This document shows positions 1-5,744 of a DNA stretch of 6,864 bases, in pieces (position 1 is the first letter of the stretch; every line of letters starts with the position of its first letter). The stretch is from Acidobacteriota bacterium. GTDB lineage: Bacteria > Acidobacteriota > Terriglobia > UBA7540. The notes beneath the pieces were generated by a model that searched no databases, was not told the origin of the DNA, and saw nothing but the letters and a program-made list of their open reading frames with translations. The position numbers and the translations under genes were made by a program. The stretch lies in assembly GCA_003165615.1 (NCBI GenBank), contig PLWR01000270.1, positions 1 to 6,864 of the forward strand, in the 5' to 3' direction.

Positions 1-500
1 ATGCCGCCAAAGCCAAAGCCCAGGCAGAGGCTGAACAAGCTCGACTCGCTGCGCAACAGGCCGAGAACGACAAAGCGGCCCTGCGTGCCAAGTTGGCTGA
101 GCAATTGAACTCGGTTCTGCAAACGCGGGATACTGCCCGCGGGCTTATCGTCAACATGTCCGATGTGCTGTTCGACACGGCCAAATACACGTTGAAGCCG
201 GGAGCCCGGGAAAAGCTGTCCAAGGTCGCCGGCATTCTGCTCGCCTACCCTGGACTCAACATTGAGGTGGACGGCCATACGGACAACGTCGGAGGTGACG
301 AATACAATCAGAACCTATCCGAACAACGCGCTGGGTCCGTGCGCGACTACCTGGTAGCGCAAGGGGTAGCGACAAATTCGGTCACCGCCAAAGGCTTCGG
401 TAAGACCCAACCTGTGGCCACCAACGATACGGCTGAGGGCAGGCAGACCAACCGCCGGGTTGAACTGGTGGTATCGGGTGAGGCGATCGGCGCCCATTAG
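1..500 (+). CDS. OmpA-family C-terminal domain protein (5' truncated by window edge)
   Basis: The reading frame is open from base 3 to the TAG at 498-500, giving 165 visible residues, so the true start lies left of the window. Visible residues 1-45 are an Ala/Glu/Gln/Lys-rich stretch ([12 protein letters not shown]...) that should form a coiled coil. Residues about 47-157 form an OmpA C-terminal (Pal-like) domain. It contains [30 protein letters not shown] and NRRVELVV. Asp94 in HTDN and Arg109 in SEQRA are 15 residues apart, the spacing of the Asp/Arg pair that binds diaminopimelate in OmpA-like domains. The family anchors envelope proteins non-covalently to peptidoglycan in the periplasm. 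Whether this one has a lipoprotein signal or a beta-barrel at its N-terminus cannot be seen. It is convergent with the minus-strand lpx series. The domain call is firm and the cellular role is inferred. Confidence 0.93.
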   Translation, partial: AAKAKAQAEAEQARLAAQQAENDKAALRAKLAEQLNSVLQTRDTARGLIVNMSDVLFDTAKYTLKPGAREKLSKVAGILLAYPGLNIEVDGHTDNVGGDEYNQNLSEQRAGSVRDYLVAQGVATNSVTAKGFGKTQPVATNDTAEGRQTNRRVELVVSGEAIGAH

Positions 501-819
501 CGGCACGGCGGGAGGCTCGCGGTAGGGAGAAACAACGCGAGGAACGGCCCGAGGCGTGTGGGGCTTGCTGAACGCCGGAACCAGCTTTGTGTCGGCGTCG
601 ATGGCCGTCCACGTCCATACATCACCCGTGGGATTTGGGTCTGGAGTCCGTGCCGGGAGAAGGCGGGTACTCGTCGTTCCGGCATGACGGCACTCGGAAA
701 GTAAGCTTTGAGTGGTCCGCGGGGTGGATCGTTGTCCTGAAACGGGGTTCGGGGAAATAGATCCTGCCTGATCGCGCAGCGTTTACCGATGTTTCGGCTT
801 TGGACGGAATCGGCACCGC
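501..819. other. Gene-poor stretch after the OmpA-type gene
   Basis: I see no convincing gene here. Open frames exist on both strands, but they lack family motifs, are rich in Arg/Pro/Ser and run through non-coding repeats. There is no clear hairpin plus T-run terminator after the stop at 500. Small structures are present: GTGCCG near 649 pairs with CGGCAC near 690, and CCGCGGGGTGG occurs twice in direct orientation at 717-727 and 816-826. The second copy overlaps the left end of the inverted-repeat element at 820. Confidence 0.5.
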
Positions 820-935
820 GGGGTGGCGCACACATTGCGGTGTATGTATGCGACCCGAGGCGTCGACTTGCGACCCGGAGCAGGAGCCGTTCAAAATAGT
901 GCCGCATACATAAGAATCAATGTATGCGCCACCCC
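820..935. repeat. 116-bp element with imperfect terminal inverted repeats
   Basis: The left end, GGGGTGGCGCACACATTG (820-837), matches the reverse complement of 918-935 with one mismatch. The match resumes after five unmatched bases as TATGTATGCG (843-852) against CGCATACATA (903-912). The two ends therefore form 33-bp inverted repeats with 27 matches, around a 50-bp core. ATGTATGCG occurs three times: 844-852, 903-911 inverted, and 920-928. The last two form a 9-bp stem with an 8-base loop. The core has a direct repeat, TGCGACCCG. I see no target-site duplication. It could be a miniature inverted-repeat element or a fold-back regulatory structure. Confidence 0.6.
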
Positions 936-1018
936 ATCATGGTTTGATTTCCGCTCCAATTCATAATCATCTTGACGATAAGTCGCCAAACCGTACTGGT
1001 GGCGGCGACGTTCACCAT
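917..1018 (-). CDS. Possible small ORF, 33 residues, unknown
   Basis: On the minus strand an ATG at 1018 opens a 33-codon frame ending in TGA at 917-919. The peptide begins MVNVAATSTVWRLIVKMIMN and has a short hydrophobic middle, but I recognise no family. The case for it is the upstream AGGAGGAG (plus-strand 1023-1030), four bases before the ATG, one of the best Shine-Dalgarno matches in the window. The case against it is the very short length and the last codons, which lie inside the right arm of the inverted-repeat element at 820-935. It may be a truncated gene start left by an insertion or a chance frame. No function is assigned. Confidence 0.2.
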   Translation of the reverse strand: MVNVAATSTVWRLIVKMIMNWSGNQTMMGWRIH

Positions 1019-1128
1019 GGGACTCCTCCTGGCAAACGCGCTTGCACGCTAAGGTGAGTTGGCCCCTGCAGGGATTCAGCCGGAAAAACGGTCCGCCGCG
1101 GATAACCACCCCCTTCGCTGCCGCTCAT

Positions 1129-1305
1129 CCCCTCCCTTCGACAGGCTCAGGGCAGGCTCTAAATCAGGAGGGGAGCTTGGCTTGTGGGGCTCCCCACCTC
1201 AGTTGAGGAGTTGTAGAGGCCGCCTTCCGGCGGGCACAAGGTGCCGGGCTCCCGATTTTATCGGGATGAGTTCCGCCCGCCTCTACCAAAGCAGCCCCCC
1301 TGCTT
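1129..1305. repeat. Cluster of intergenic hairpins, REP-like
   Basis: At least seven short inverted repeats are packed into about 180 bases. CCCCTCC (1129-1135) pairs with GGAGGGG (1167-1173). GGGGAGC (1170-1176) pairs with GCTCCCC (1189-1195). GTAGAGGC (1213-1220) pairs with GCCTCTAC (1279-1286) and encloses three smaller hairpins: CCGCC/GGCGG (1220-1233), GGCAC/GTGCC (1233-1245) and CCCGAT/ATCGGG (1251-1265). AAGCAG/CTGCTT (1289-1305) follows with a loop of five C. The segment CTTCGACAGGCTCAGGGCAG near 1137 resembles a motif I recall from intergenic repeats of many environmental genomes, from memory only. I see no coding signal. Confidence 0.5.
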
Positions 1306-1419
1306 ACGCCGGTGGACACTTTACAGTTCGCACCGCCACCGGTCCGCAAGCCGGGAAAATCTGACAAGAAGTCTCAGTTGGCGGCATGCGATCCGGGTGA
1401 AGGGCTTTCATTAGTCTGG

Positions 1420-1615
1420 ACTTCTCACCAGCTTTTGGAAGGGCGGGGCTTTAGCCCCGCCGTTGCAAGGCCTTCTTGATTATTCCTGTGTTCCGCGCCC
1501 CGTGCAGCTTGCGGTCGCAAGCTGCACGGGGCGCGGAACGAAAAGAGGCGGGAGCCGCGATTTCGGCGGGGCTGAAGCCCCGCCCTTCCGGCGGCGCCCA
1601 AACGTGGTGAGAAGT
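1420..1615. repeat. 196-bp nested palindromic element (REPIN-like)
   Basis: There are three concentric layers. The outer arms are ACTTCTCACCA at 1420-1430 and its exact complement at 1605-1615. The middle arms, 1437-1462 and 1564-1589, are 26-bp inverted repeats with one mismatch, and each is itself a hairpin (GGCGGGGCT, two-base loop, AGCCCCGCC). The centre is a perfect 24-bp-arm palindrome, 1490-1513 against 1516-1539, with a two-base loop GT. Paired short palindromic units in opposite orientation are the layout of REP doublets mobilised by RAYT transposases, but no transposase is visible here. It sits between convergent genes and could also stop transcription from both sides, although no T-run follows the stems. 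Confidence 0.75.
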
Positions 1616-1729
1616 TCGGGCTAGATGGGACAGAATGTCCTGGATGGGTCCGCCAACGATGACCCTACGGTTCGGTTTAGGTCCCCCTACGTCGCTCTGC
1701 AGCCCTTTATCCACAATGCGCACGCCCGA

Positions 1730-2782
1730 TCATTGGGGCGCGATGTTGTAAAGGAAGATGAACTGGAGGATCAGGTGATTGCCCGTGAACTCCTGGGGCA
1801 AAGGGGGAAAAGGCGCCGAGGCGTGGACGCCGTTATACGCGGCGCGGTCGAGGGGATCAGAACCCGATGAAGCCACCATGCGCTCGTTCGGCATTGAGCC
1901 ATCTTTGAGGATTTCGAACACCACGCCCGTGCGACCCTTCTCGCCCAGGCGCGCGGATTCCGGAATCACGGAAATCCAATTTTGCCGAACGATGTGAATG
2001 ATGCGGGCGAGGTACGGGCCGAAGTCCACTCCCCGCGTGTCCGAGAGGATGGTGGGCATTTCGGTGGAAAAGTTCGGATGCAGATTGTTGAACTCCATGT
2101 TGGAATCGCCGCCACCGCCCGCACCACTTTCGGAGTGATATCCACCGCGGGCGGCGGCTTGCATGGATTGCTGAATGGCCTGCCCCGGCGTCATCGTCGG
2201 CACGCGAAACTTGCTCTCGCCGCTTCCGCTCTGGGGGGCGACGTCCTCCAAGCGTAAGCCGGCGTCAGTCTGGGGCTCCGGTTTGGGTGCCGATGGCGGC
2301 GCCGGAGGTCCACCCGGGGGAGGCGTGGGAGCGGCTGCGGGTGGGGGTGAAGGCTGCCCCCCACGCGAGGCTTCGGGCTCAGGCGTGTTGCCGCGCGAAT
2401 AGGGCATATGCACGCCATTCGGATCAATGATGGGTGAACGCCCCTGGGCTTGGCGATTCTTGTCGGAAGGGCGCGCTTCCGGAGGTGGTTGGCGCAGCGA
2501 CTTCAATAAATCCGGGGGGAGAAATAAGGTGGTAATTTGCTGATTCGATCGCGGAGTTACGGGAATTCCCATCATCAACTTGCCGCGACGGAGGAGATCC
2601 GGAGCGAAGATGATAAACATGATCAGGAAAATGTGCAGGAACACCGAGGTCAGGAACAGCGCCCGGCGCCGCCAACGCGCCAGTTCCTGTTCGGGGCCTG
2701 CATCCATCAGCAGGTGGATAGGGATTTCCACACTCGGCGAATGTTGTGCCCGCCAGAGATCGATTGGGGTTTGCGTACTCAT
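1730..2782 (-). CDS. TonB/TolA-like energy transducer
   Basis: The protein has 350 residues. A charged cytoplasmic N-terminus of about 40 residues ends in RWRRR, followed by one membrane segment (41-60). This segment contains Ser46-x3-His50, the spacing of the Ser/His pair in the TonB membrane anchor (S16/H20 in E. coli) that couples to ExbB/ExbD; TolA has a similar pair. Residues about 135-170 are proline-rich (PSPPPAAAPTPPPGG), as in the periplasm-spanning arm of TonB. A Gly/Ser-rich linker follows. The C-terminal domain (about 253-346) has FGPYLARIIHIVRQNW, TGVVFEILKDG, SSGSDPLDRAAYNG and APFPPLP, matching the TonB C-terminal family. It likely transmits proton-motive energy to an outer-membrane partner. 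No exbB/exbD or receptor gene is in view, so TonB versus TolA is open. The ATG at 2782 follows a weak GGAAAG. It is last in the lpx series, 52 bases after the oxidoreductase gene. Confidence 0.85.
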   Translation of the reverse strand: MSTQTPIDLWRAQHSPSVEIPIHLLMDAGPEQELARWRRRALFLTSVFLHIFLIMFIIFAPDLLRRGKLMMGIPVTPRSNQQITTLFLPPDLLKSLRQPPPEARPSDKNRQAQGRSPIIDPNGVHMPYSRGNTPEPEASRGGQPSPPPAAAPTPPPGGPPAPPSAPKPEPQTDAGLRLEDVAPQSGSGESKFRVPTMTPGQAIQQSMQAAARGGYHSESGAGGGGDSNMEFNNLHPNFSTEMPTILSDTRGVDFGPYLARIIHIVRQNWISVIPESARLGEKGRTGVVFEILKDGSMPNERMVASSGSDPLDRAAYNGVHASAPFPPLPQEFTGNHLILQFIFLYNIAPQ

Positions 2783-2834
2783 CGCATGCTTTCCACGCCA
2801 GACATTTCTTTTGCCGCCGGATGTCGATTAGACA

Positions 2835-3821
2835 CTAAGACTCACCGCTTTGGCCTACCGAACGTCCCAATGGCACGTTGACGAGGGTCGCATGTTGTTC
2901 GATGCAATTCATGACCTTTTCGGCTAATGCCAAGGCTTGTTTTCCTTCCGTGCCCCCGACCAAAGGACGATTTCTTGTCCGCACTGACTCTATGAAAGCC
3001 GCCAATTCCGCTCGCAGGGGCTCCTGCGGCGTGGCGGTCAGCTTCTGGAACGCAATCTGTGGGGTCGGCCCGCTGCGGTCAACCCGAATAAGTGTGGCAT
3101 CACGGCGCGTGAAATCAATGGAAAAATACTCATTGGGCTGGAAATACCTGAATTTCCGCACCCGCTCCGTGCTCACACGGCTGGCTGTCAGATTGGCCAC
3201 GGCGCCATTTTGGAATTCCACCCGGGCGTTGGCGATATCCACTTTATCGGAGAGCACGGGCAGTCCCACGGCGCGCACATCGCGCCACGGGGAATCTACC
3301 AGCCAGAGGACGAGGTCCAGATCGTGAATCATCAAATCAAAAACCACGTCCACATCGAGGCTGCGAGGGCTGAACACGCCCAGGCGATGGATTTCAAAAA
3401 ACATCGGCCGTGTGGTTGCAGCCTTGGCTGCCACCACCCCGGGGTTGAAGCGTTCCAGGTGGCCGACCTGGAGGATGCGCCCGCCGCGTTCGGCCAGCTC
3501 AATCAGTTCTGTAGCTTCGTCAAGGGTCCGGGTGATGGGCTTTTCCAGCAGCACATCCACCCCATGAGCAAACGCCTGGCGCGCCACGGCGGCGTGATCG
3601 GTGGTGGGAATCACCACGCTCACGGCCCGCACGGCGCCCAGCGCTTCGTCCAAACTTTGGAAGGCGCGAACGCCAAGTTCGGCGGCAATTTCCTGCGTGC
3701 GCTCGGGGCGCAGGTCGTATACGCCCACCAGTTCCGCCCCCGGAACCTGCTTCAACTCACGCGCATGCTTCTTGCCATGCTCGCCCACGCCCAGCACCGC
3801 AACCGGAATTTTATCGTCCAT
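2835..3821 (-). CDS. Gfo/Idh/MocA-family oxidoreductase of the lpx cluster, GnnA-like
   Basis: The protein has 328 residues. The N-terminal Rossmann fold binds NAD(P): GVGEHG is at 11-16 and the second strand ends in VYD (34-36). EKPIT (93-97) is the family's EKP motif with Lys94. HLERFNP (121-127) follows. FDLMIHDLD (161-169) matches the family D-x-G-x-H-x-x-D pattern, with Met164 replacing Gly and His166 as the likely catalytic acid/base. The C-terminal half is the alpha/beta substrate domain. Members of this family in lpx clusters include GnnA, which oxidises UDP-GlcNAc at C3 so that the aminotransferase GnnB can make UDP-GlcNAc3N for N-acylation by LpxA. The context fits GnnA, but no gnnB is in the window and other sugar substrates are possible. 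The start ATG at 3821 abuts a 7-bp repeat array and has no Shine-Dalgarno sequence. The family call is firm and the substrate is inferred. Confidence 0.88.
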   Translation of the reverse strand: MDDKIPVAVLGVGEHGKKHARELKQVPGAELVGVYDLRPERTQEIAAELGVRAFQSLDEALGAVRAVSVVIPTTDHAAVARQAFAHGVDVLLEKPITRTLDEATELIELAERGGRILQVGHLERFNPGVVAAKAATTRPMFFEIHRLGVFSPRSLDVDVVFDLMIHDLDLVLWLVDSPWRDVRAVGLPVLSDKVDIANARVEFQNGAVANLTASRVSTERVRKFRYFQPNEYFSIDFTRRDATLIRVDRSGPTPQIAFQKLTATPQEPLRAELAAFIESVRTRNRPLVGGTEGKQALALAEKVMNCIEQHATLVNVPLGRSVGQSGES

Positions 3822-3823
3822 GT

Positions 3824-3898
3824 AAATTCGAAACTCGAAATTCGAAACTTGAAATTCGATGCCCGGGTGGCGAGGTTCGAATTTCGATTTTCGCCTTT
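3824..3898. repeat. 7-bp tandem repeat array with inverted partner array
   Basis: Five contiguous heptamers of the form AAAYTYG lie at 3824-3858: AAATTCG, AAACTCG, AAATTCG, AAACTTG, AAATTCG. After a 19-base gap come three heptamers at 3878-3898: CGAATTT, CGATTTT, CGCCTTT. The first of these is the exact complement of the main unit. The direct and inverted arrays can pair as a long hairpin. They fill the spacer between lpxI and the oxidoreductase gene, running to within two bases of the latter's start codon, so they would be in the mRNA leader where a ribosome binding site is expected. Confidence 0.8.
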
Positions 3899-3905
3899 CG
3901 CTCCT

Positions 3906-4730
3906 CTACATTCCTACGATGGCAATTCCCGCCTCGTCCGCGTCGGCGATCAGGTTCTGCCGGTCGAAGAGCAGGGTTTTGCCCGCATCCACTGCCAGCA
4001 CGGTGGCTTTCGACTGTTGCATGACCTGGATAGTCTTTCTGCCCACCACCGGAACGTCGAAGCGCATATCCTGATGGGGCTTACTTACTTTGACGACCAC
4101 CAGCCGCCGACCGTTACTCAGCGTGGCGGCACGCTGGATGGCGGCGTCGGTGCCCTCCATGGCTTCCACCGCCACGCAGGCGCGGTCAGCCACCACGATG
4201 GTCTGGCCGAGGTCCAGTCCCGCAATTTTCTTGGCGATTTCACGGCCATAGGCGATATCGGCCGCTTCCTCCGCGTCGGGAGCGCGCCGCGTGAGTGTAC
4301 CAGTTTCCGGCAGCAGTGGTTTCAGAAAGAGGGTGGAATCAACCACCTTCATGCCACGCCCTTCGATCATGCGCACGACGGTGCCAATCAGCATGTCGGT
4401 GTTTTTGCGTGAAAGCCCTTGCAGCATGCGGCTCATCATGCCGTCGGGTTTGATGGAGCTGAATAGTTGCGCGTGCTTCACCTGCCCGGCCAGCACCACT
4501 TTGGTGACCTTTTCCGCTACCAGCAGGTCAAGGCACTTGGCCACTTCACCCAGACTCACCCAATGGATGGTCCGCGTCTTCTCTGCCATTTCCGGCGAGG
4601 CTTCTTCCTTGATGGCCACGACGAGCGGTTCCAATCCCTGTTCGCGCGCTGCGTCCAACACCAGAAAAGGAAAACGCCCATTACCGGCAATGATGGCGTA
4701 GCGATCGGGCGAGCTGGGAGATTGGGTCAT
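3906..4730 (-). CDS. lpxI: UDP-2,3-diacylglucosamine pyrophosphatase LpxI (DUF1009)
   Basis: The protein has 274 residues, the usual LpxI length. LpxI hydrolyses UDP-2,3-diacylglucosamine to lipid X and UMP at the inner face of the inner membrane, replacing LpxH in bacteria that lack it. The start YAIIAGNGRFP (11-21) matches the family's IAGxGxLP opening. AGQV (81-84), DSTLFL (131-136) and ACVAVEAMEGTDAAI (184-198) are also typical. The C-terminal motif KPHQDMRFDVPVVG (217-230) contains Asp221 and Asp225; the catalytic Asp225 of Caulobacter LpxI probably lies in this motif, though the exact match was not tested. The ATG at 4730 is the only sensible start, because the domain begins ten residues later. 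That ATG lies inside a 16-bp repeat array and has no Shine-Dalgarno sequence. It follows the second lpxA by 172 bases and precedes the oxidoreductase gene by 84. Confidence 0.93.
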   Translation of the reverse strand: MTQSPSSPDRYAIIAGNGRFPFLVLDAAREQGLEPLVVAIKEEASPEMAEKTRTIHWVSLGEVAKCLDLLVAEKVTKVVLAGQVKHAQLFSSIKPDGMMSRMLQGLSRKNTDMLIGTVVRMIEGRGMKVVDSTLFLKPLLPETGTLTRRAPDAEEAADIAYGREIAKKIAGLDLGQTIVVADRACVAVEAMEGTDAAIQRAATLSNGRRLVVVKVSKPHQDMRFDVPVVGRKTIQVMQQSKATVLAVDAGKTLLFDRQNLIADADEAGIAIVGM

Positions 4731-4786
4731 TGAATTATCGGGTCGTTAAGAGATCGGGTCATTGATTCATCGGGTCATCGGGTCAT
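4721..4786. repeat. 16-bp direct repeat array overlapping the lpxI start
   Basis: ATYGGGTCRT starts at 4721, 4737, 4753 and 4769, exactly 16 bases apart, and again at 4777, a half-period of 8. The unit is roughly ATCGGGTCATTGATTC. The first copy (4721-4730) is inside lpxI: it encodes the start codon and the next codons (M-T-Q-S), so the N-terminus of LpxI is partly made of repeat sequence. The others occupy the leader. The even spacing suggests either slippage expansion or a phased protein-binding site. Confidence 0.8.
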
Positions 4787-4791
4787 TTAAA

Positions 4792-4888
4792 GGCTGTCCG
4801 TGGTCCGTTGCAAGTCACTTTGCGAGATCGGGAGACCGCCGAAATAGACAACGGGCAACGGACAACTGACCACGGACAACTGACAGCT
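4792..4888. repeat. Second 7-bp tandem array with inverted partner array
   Basis: Six contiguous heptamers lie at 4847-4888: GACAACG, GGCAACG, GACAACT, GACCACG, GACAACT, GACAGCT. Three heptamers at 4792-4812 (GGCTGTC, CGTGGTC, CGTTGCA) are complements of GACAGCC, GACCACG and TGCAACG. The middle one is an exact match to an array unit and the others are one base off. The two arrays can fold back across a 34-base loop. The sequence is unrelated to the array at 3824-3898 but has the same design. It lies in the spacer between the second lpxA and lpxI. Confidence 0.78.
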
Positions 4889-4902
4889 TTCCGAGGGCCC
4901 GA

Positions 4903-5679
4903 TTATTTCGCCACTCCTCTTTCCGAAGTTTTGATGAACTCCACCAGGACCTTGACGTGGGGAGACTGAAATCCCCTGGCCTCGATGGCTTCCAGCGCCT
5001 GCGTGGTATTCAGTTTGGAGCGCAAAAGCAAGCGGAAGGCGGCTTCCAGTTCCTTGATGTCCTCAGCCGGCAGCCCGCGGCGCTCCAGGCCAATCTTGTT
5101 GGTGCCATACACCCCCAGGGGGCGTGGCGCGGTGGTCTTGGAGTAGGGAAGAATATCCTGGTTCACCCCACTGAAGGCTCCTAGGAAACCGTAGGCGCCG
5201 ACGCGGCAGAACTGATGAATGCCGCAGAAGGCGCCCACGGTGGCGTGGTCCTGAATCTCGATGTGGCCGGCCAGAGAAGCGCCGTTGGCCATGATGATGT
5301 GGTCTCCCAGCGTGCAGTTGTGGGCGATATGGACATAGGCCATCAGCAGGTTGTAGTTGCCGATCCGGGTGACGCCCTTGCCCAGGGTATTGGCGCGATG
5401 GATGCTTACAAATTCACGAAGGGTATTGCCATCGCCGATTTCGACGCGCGTATCCTCGCCTTGATACTTCAGATCCTGGGGAGCGAACCCGATGGAGACA
5501 TAAGGGAAAATGCGGTTGTTCTTGCCGATCCGGGTATGACCCTCAATCACGGTATGAGAGATCACTTCCGTACCTTCCCCGAGTTCAACGTGCTCGCCAA
5601 TCACCGTGTACGGGCCAACCGTCACGCTGCCGGCGAGTTGCGCGCGGGGATGAATTATTGCCGTGGGATGTATATTCAT
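4903..5679 (-). CDS. lpxA: LpxA acyltransferase, second (more canonical) tandem copy
   Basis: The protein has 258 residues (E. coli LpxA 262). It transfers (3R)-hydroxyacyl from ACP to the 3-position of UDP-GlcNAc, the first lipid A step, as a cytoplasmic trimer. The left-handed beta-helix hexapeptides run from HPTAIIHP through about residue 180, then a helical C-terminus. Aligned by eye to E. coli, His120 is catalytic His125. Gln68-Asp69-x-Lys71 match Q73-D74-x-K76, His139 and His155 match H144 and H160, and Arg200-Arg201 match R204-R205. The acyl-chain ruler position, Gly173 in E. coli, is Ala168. The DTRVEIGD and SGVNQD segments follow the usual family pattern. The loop after PYSKT lacks the GNHA segment and is two residues shorter than in E. 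coli; the first copy shares this. The start at 5679 has only a weak, distant AGG. The gene lies 65 bases after the first lpxA. Confidence 0.95.
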   Translation of the reverse strand: MNIHPTAIIHPRAQLAGSVTVGPYTVIGEHVELGEGTEVISHTVIEGHTRIGKNNRIFPYVSIGFAPQDLKYQGEDTRVEIGDGNTLREFVSIHRANTLGKGVTRIGNYNLLMAYVHIAHNCTLGDHIIMANGASLAGHIEIQDHATVGAFCGIHQFCRVGAYGFLGAFSGVNQDILPYSKTTAPRPLGVYGTNKIGLERRGLPAEDIKELEAAFRLLLRSKLNTTQALEAIEARGFQSPHVKVLVEFIKTSERGVAK

Positions 5680-5701
5680 GGATTTGATTGACCTGGCGCA
5701 C

Positions 5702-5713
5702 TGGCAATTGCCA
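5702..5713. repeat. 12-bp perfect palindrome between the lpxA copies
   Basis: TGGCAATTGCCA in the 65-base spacer is a perfect dyad. It could be an operator half-site pair or a chance event. No repeat array like those in the two later spacers is present here. Confidence 0.3.
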
Positions 5714-5744
5714 ACATTGCCGCGGCCTCCGGTACTTTATGATT

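Noticed and set aside
93..95. TTG at 93 as the start of the OmpA-domain protein
   Set aside because: The frame continues upstream with coiled-coil composition to the edge, so this TTG is an internal Leu codon.
1..108. ATG at base 1 as a gene start on the + strand
   Set aside because: That frame is short and reads basic, proline-rich codons. The frame starting at base 3 is open through the whole OmpA domain and runs off the window edge.
497..907. Long minus-strand frame downstream of the OmpA-type gene
   Set aside because: It is rich in Arg, Pro and Ser, has no motif, no ribosome binding site was seen, and it runs through the inverted-repeat element.
820..935. Tn3-type ends because the inverted repeats start with GGGG
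   Set aside because: The similarity stops after the first few bases of the usual 38-bp ends, and no 5-bp target duplication is visible.
1490..1539. Standard Rho-independent terminator
   Set aside because: The stem is very strong, but neither side has a run of T after it, so only a possible terminator role is noted with the element.
1451..1723. A 90-codon minus-strand frame after the TonB-like gene
   Set aside because: Much of it translates the arms and core of the nested palindrome, and it shows no recognisable domain.
3210..4412. A 400-codon open frame on the + strand
   Set aside because: It lies antisense to the oxidoreductase and lpxI genes, spans their repeat-filled spacer, has no family motifs, and is His/Gly-rich as expected from a shadow frame.
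4721..4786. CRISPR array
   Set aside because: Units are 16 bases and contiguous, with no unique spacers of 25-40 bases and no cas genes.
4786..4813. Promoter-like TTGCAA and TTTAAA, 16 bases apart, on the minus strand before lpxI
   Set aside because: Each box matches only four of six consensus bases, and both fall in or beside repeat sequence. Not strong enough to call.
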